From contig NZ_CP147246.1 in assembly GCF_002174455.2 (NCBI RefSeq), forward strand, positions 372,001-436,000: DNA of 64,000 bases. Direction: 5' to 3'. The first letter of the stretch is position 1, and every line of letters starts with the position of its first letter. The notes below the pieces were generated by a model. That model searched no databases and had not been told where the DNA came from. It worked only from the letters and a program-made list of their open reading frames with translations. Source of the DNA: Enterococcus sp. 9D6_DIV0238. Lineage in GTDB: Bacteria; Bacillota; Bacilli; Lactobacillales; Enterococcaceae. Of this stretch, positions 62,003 through 64,000 are shown one piece after another. Both the position numbers and the translations under genes were made by a program.

Positions 62003-62932
62003 ATGCAAAAATTAAATAAGTGGCTACTGGGTTCCGGCCTATTCACCTTGGTATTGTTTTTATCAGGCTGTGTAAAAACTGGATCTGATGGTCAACCAAC
62101 AGGTGAAGGAATCATTTATAACTTCCTAGTAAAACCAATGAGCAGCGCCATTACATATCTTGTTGATAATTTCAACTGGAACTACGGCTGGGCCATTATC
62201 TTCATCACGATCATTGTACGGCTGGTCATCATGCCTTTAGGCTTGAGCCAATCGAAAAAAAGTATGATCCAAACAGAAAAAATGCAAGCGATCAAGCCTC
62301 AACTTGATGCTGCACAAGCAAAATTAAAAGAAGCGACCACTCGAGAAGAACAAATGCAGGCGCAAGCAGAATTACAATCTGTCTATAAAGAAAACAACAT
62401 GAGTATGATGGGCGGTATCGGCTGTCTACCATTATTGATCCAAATGCCGATTTTCTCTGCCTTATTCTTTGCAGCTCGTTATACGAAAGGTATCAGTGAA
62501 GCTAGCTTCCTTGGTGTCAACCTTGGTCAACCAAGTATGATCTTCGTTATTTTAGCCGGAGTTGCTTACTTACTACAAGGGTATCTTTCAACGATCGGTA
62601 TTCCGGAAGAACAAAAGAAAACGATGAAATCTATGTTGATCGTTTCACCTTTGATGATCGTCTTTATGTCTATCAGCTCGCCAGCAGGCGTTACGCTATA
62701 TTGGGTAGTCGGCGGTATTTTCACTTGTATCCAAACATTTATTACAAACATATTATTAAAACCAAGAATCAAAGCGCAGGTTGCGGAGGAATTGAAAAAG
62801 AATCCGCCTAAACAAGTGGTAACACCTAGAAAAGATGTTACTCCAGCTGATTTGAAACCAGCAGAAAAAACACCTACGAAAACAACTAGCTCACCTAAAG
62901 GTCGAAACGCTGGTAAACAAAATAGAAAATAA
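62003..62932 (+). CDS. yidC: Membrane protein insertase YidC (lipoprotein form)
   Basis: A 309-residue insertase of the Oxa1 family. Signal peptide with lipobox at VLFLSGCVKTG, then five membrane segments. The hydrophilic-groove Arg is in TIIVRLVIMPLGLSQSKKS, a coiled hairpin lies at about 90-125, and GGIGCLPLLIQMPIFSALFF is conserved. The basic C-terminal tail (KTTSSPKGRNAGKQNRK) can contact the ribosome. Start set to ATG 62003 (AAAGGA 9 nt upstream); the frame to 61970 would put residues before the signal peptide. Confidence 0.95.
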   Translation: MQKLNKWLLGSGLFTLVLFLSGCVKTGSDGQPTGEGIIYNFLVKPMSSAITYLVDNFNWNYGWAIIFITIIVRLVIMPLGLSQSKKSMIQTEKMQAIKPQLDAAQAKLKEATTREEQMQAQAELQSVYKENNMSMMGGIGCLPLLIQMPIFSALFFAARYTKGISEASFLGVNLGQPSMIFVILAGVAYLLQGYLSTIGIPEEQKKTMKSMLIVSPLMIVFMSISSPAGVTLYWVVGGIFTCIQTFITNILLKPRIKAQVAEELKKNPPKQVVTPRKDVTPADLKPAEKTPTKTTSSPKGRNAGKQNRK

Positions 62933-62933
62933 G

Positions 62934-62978
62934 AAAAGGACTGAGACCTAACTTTTAGAGTTAGGTCTCAGTCCTTTT
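62934..62978. terminator. Bidirectional terminator between yidC and tetR-type gene
   Basis: AAAAGGACTGAGACCTAAC with its complement, a 19-bp stem with T-runs on both strands. Confidence 0.9.
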
Positions 62979-63038
62979 TAAAACAAATAGACAGCAAATG
63001 CAGAAATACTCTTTTGAGAATCCGCTCCAACTTCTACT

Positions 63039-63608
63039 TTATTCGTTACTTGTGATACCATTTAAAAATAAATCCACAACTTGATCAATCGTCAATGTTG
63101 TTGTTCGCTGCTCTGCTTTGATGTATGGTGATAATGTATTCAAGAAATGAGTTGTTGCTATTTCAGGAGATACTCCAGAACGTATCGGAAAATCACTTGT
63201 TTTAAACAGACGGAGCAACGGCTCTTTATAGGATTGATTCCAAAGCATAAATAATTTATATTGGGTTTCTTCCATTAATTTTGTATTAAAATCATGCATC
63301 ATCAAATCAAAATCAAATGGATGTTTTGTTTTTAAGCACTCAGCAAATCTTTTTAATTTGCTAACCGTATCCAGCGTCTGATCCTCCACTATCACAACTA
63401 ATTCTTCATTCACATCACTTAATAAGGTTTCAATGACACCGATATAGACTTCTTCTTTATTTTTAAAATGATGATACAAATTAGGTTGCGTCACTTCGGC
63501 CAACTGCGCAATTTGTCTTGTAGATGTCCCTAAATAACCATTATCCATGAACAATCTAGTTGCTACTTGAATGATTCGATCTCTCGTGTTTACTATTTCT
63601 TTTTCCAT
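63039..63608 (-). CDS. TetR-family transcriptional regulator
   Basis: A 189-residue repressor. N-terminal HTH TRQIAQLAEVTQPNLYHHFK (about 26-45) and an all-helical ligand domain. AGGTGG precedes the ATG. It lies 63 bp after the membrane protein gene at the window edge, on the same strand, and may control it; the ligand is unknown. Confidence 0.88.
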   Translation of the reverse strand: MEKEIVNTRDRIIQVATRLFMDNGYLGTSTRQIAQLAEVTQPNLYHHFKNKEEVYIGVIETLLSDVNEELVVIVEDQTLDTVSKLKRFAECLKTKHPFDFDLMMHDFNTKLMEETQYKLFMLWNQSYKEPLLRLFKTSDFPIRSGVSPEIATTHFLNTLSPYIKAEQRTTTLTIDQVVDLFLNGITSNE

Positions 63609-63671
63609 TTACATTGCCACCTATAATTGATATGACTCTTATTTTAACAGAAATAATTGAAGAAAAACATA

Positions 63672-64000
63672 TCAGCTAGCTTTCTTTTTAGATAAAAGAA
63701 ATAAATCATACAAACAAAAGAGTGAAATCAGCAATAAACAAATCATAACGGTCGTAATGATCATTGGGTAGGCACCATTCCAGCCATCTGCTGAACGATG
63801 CTTCACTAATATACCGTAATACGCCCAAAGTGTAGCTATTCCATAAGCGATATCTCTATTCTTGATAACTGTTGCGCCAATGATCACCACACCAACAAGT
63901 AAAATGACTATTGTCCACACTTGCTGATTGTCTTGTAAAAAAGCAATATTTTTATCAACTAAAAAAGCAGTGATATTCGCAATCGTTGCAATCGTGATCC
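63672..64000 (-). CDS. Partial membrane protein, possibly tryptophan-rich sensory (TspO-like) C-terminus
   Basis: The frame stays open to the right edge, so the real start lies outside; a shorter frame beginning at GTG 63920 is not a convincing start. At least three helices are visible (TIVILLVGVVIIGATVI; DIAYGIATLWAYYGILV; MIITTVMICLLLISLFCLYD). The segment YGIATLWAYYGILVKHRS recalls the last part of Firmicutes TspO-like proteins, but this is a weak recollection. Just upstream of the TetR gene. Confidence 0.55.
   Translation of the reverse strand, partial: ITIATIANITAFLVDKNIAFLQDNQQVWTIVILLVGVVIIGATVIKNRDIAYGIATLWAYYGILVKHRSADGWNGAYPMIITTVMICLLLISLFCLYDLFLLSKKKAS

Overview
The window looks like a chromosomal segment of a low-GC Gram-positive coccus of the order Lactobacillales, most likely an Enterococcus close to the E. 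faecalis lineage. The reasons are the AT-rich coding, the RNase PH/RdgB fusion, RexAB-type AddA/AddB, PolC, a D-lactate dehydrogenase, NADP-glutamate dehydrogenase, Eep/RseP-type protease and lipoprotein YidC. The species cannot be fixed from sequence reading alone. Almost everything is core housekeeping DNA, mostly on the minus strand, with short operons separated by clear hairpin terminators.

Layout. 1-4300 (minus): dapH, a CBS-pair protein, and an operon murI - rph/rdgB fusion - metallophosphoesterase. 4300-7830 (plus): a four-gene polar amino-acid ABC importer. 7830-11640 (minus): pheST behind a Phe-type T-box. 11640-19420 (minus): an HxlR regulator with a palindromic operator over its own promoter, then addBA. 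19500-21400: signal peptidase I, a small membrane protein and a DUF5067-type lipoprotein. 21426-23320: a degenerate integrated element at the 3' end of pgi, bounded by a 79-bp direct repeat of the pgi terminus. It carries a secreted protein, a two-helix membrane protein and the tail of a tyrosine recombinase. 23240-28170: pgi, gdhA, an HI0933-type flavoprotein and an unknown membrane protein. 28180-30780: a GH4 glycosidase and a divergent LacI regulator, with a cre site and a LacI-type operator between them. 30790-34070 (minus): padR - DUF2812 and a NatAB-like exporter. 34120-40070 (minus): uvrC, trxA, mutS2, cvpA, zapA. 40340-41330 (plus): D-lactate dehydrogenase. 41400-51900 (minus): polC, then proS, rseP, dxr, cdsA, uppS. 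52100-55790 (minus): a kinase-less PASTA protein with a MacB-like ABC transporter. 56030-59600 (minus): rpsB-tsf and pyrH-frr. 59770-64000: carbonic anhydrase, an rRNA methyltransferase, acylphosphatase, YidC, a TetR regulator and a cut-off membrane protein gene.

How the genes work together. uppS-cdsA-dxr-rseP-proS is an isoprenoid/phospholipid/membrane-protease cluster. rpsB-tsf and pyrH-frr form the conserved translation/UMP kinase cluster. zapA-cvpA-mutS2-trxA is the usual Firmicutes order. murI (D-Glu) sits opposite a glutamine/glutamate-type importer.

The most interesting non-core items are: (1) the pgi-3' element with its secreted-protein/membrane-protein pair; (2) the PASTA-ABC module; (3) a 122-bp imperfect tandem repeat between rpsB and tsf whose two copies fold into hairpins with a compensatory base change; (4) a structured leader before rpsB; and (5) a terminator-like hairpin abutting the dxr start codon.
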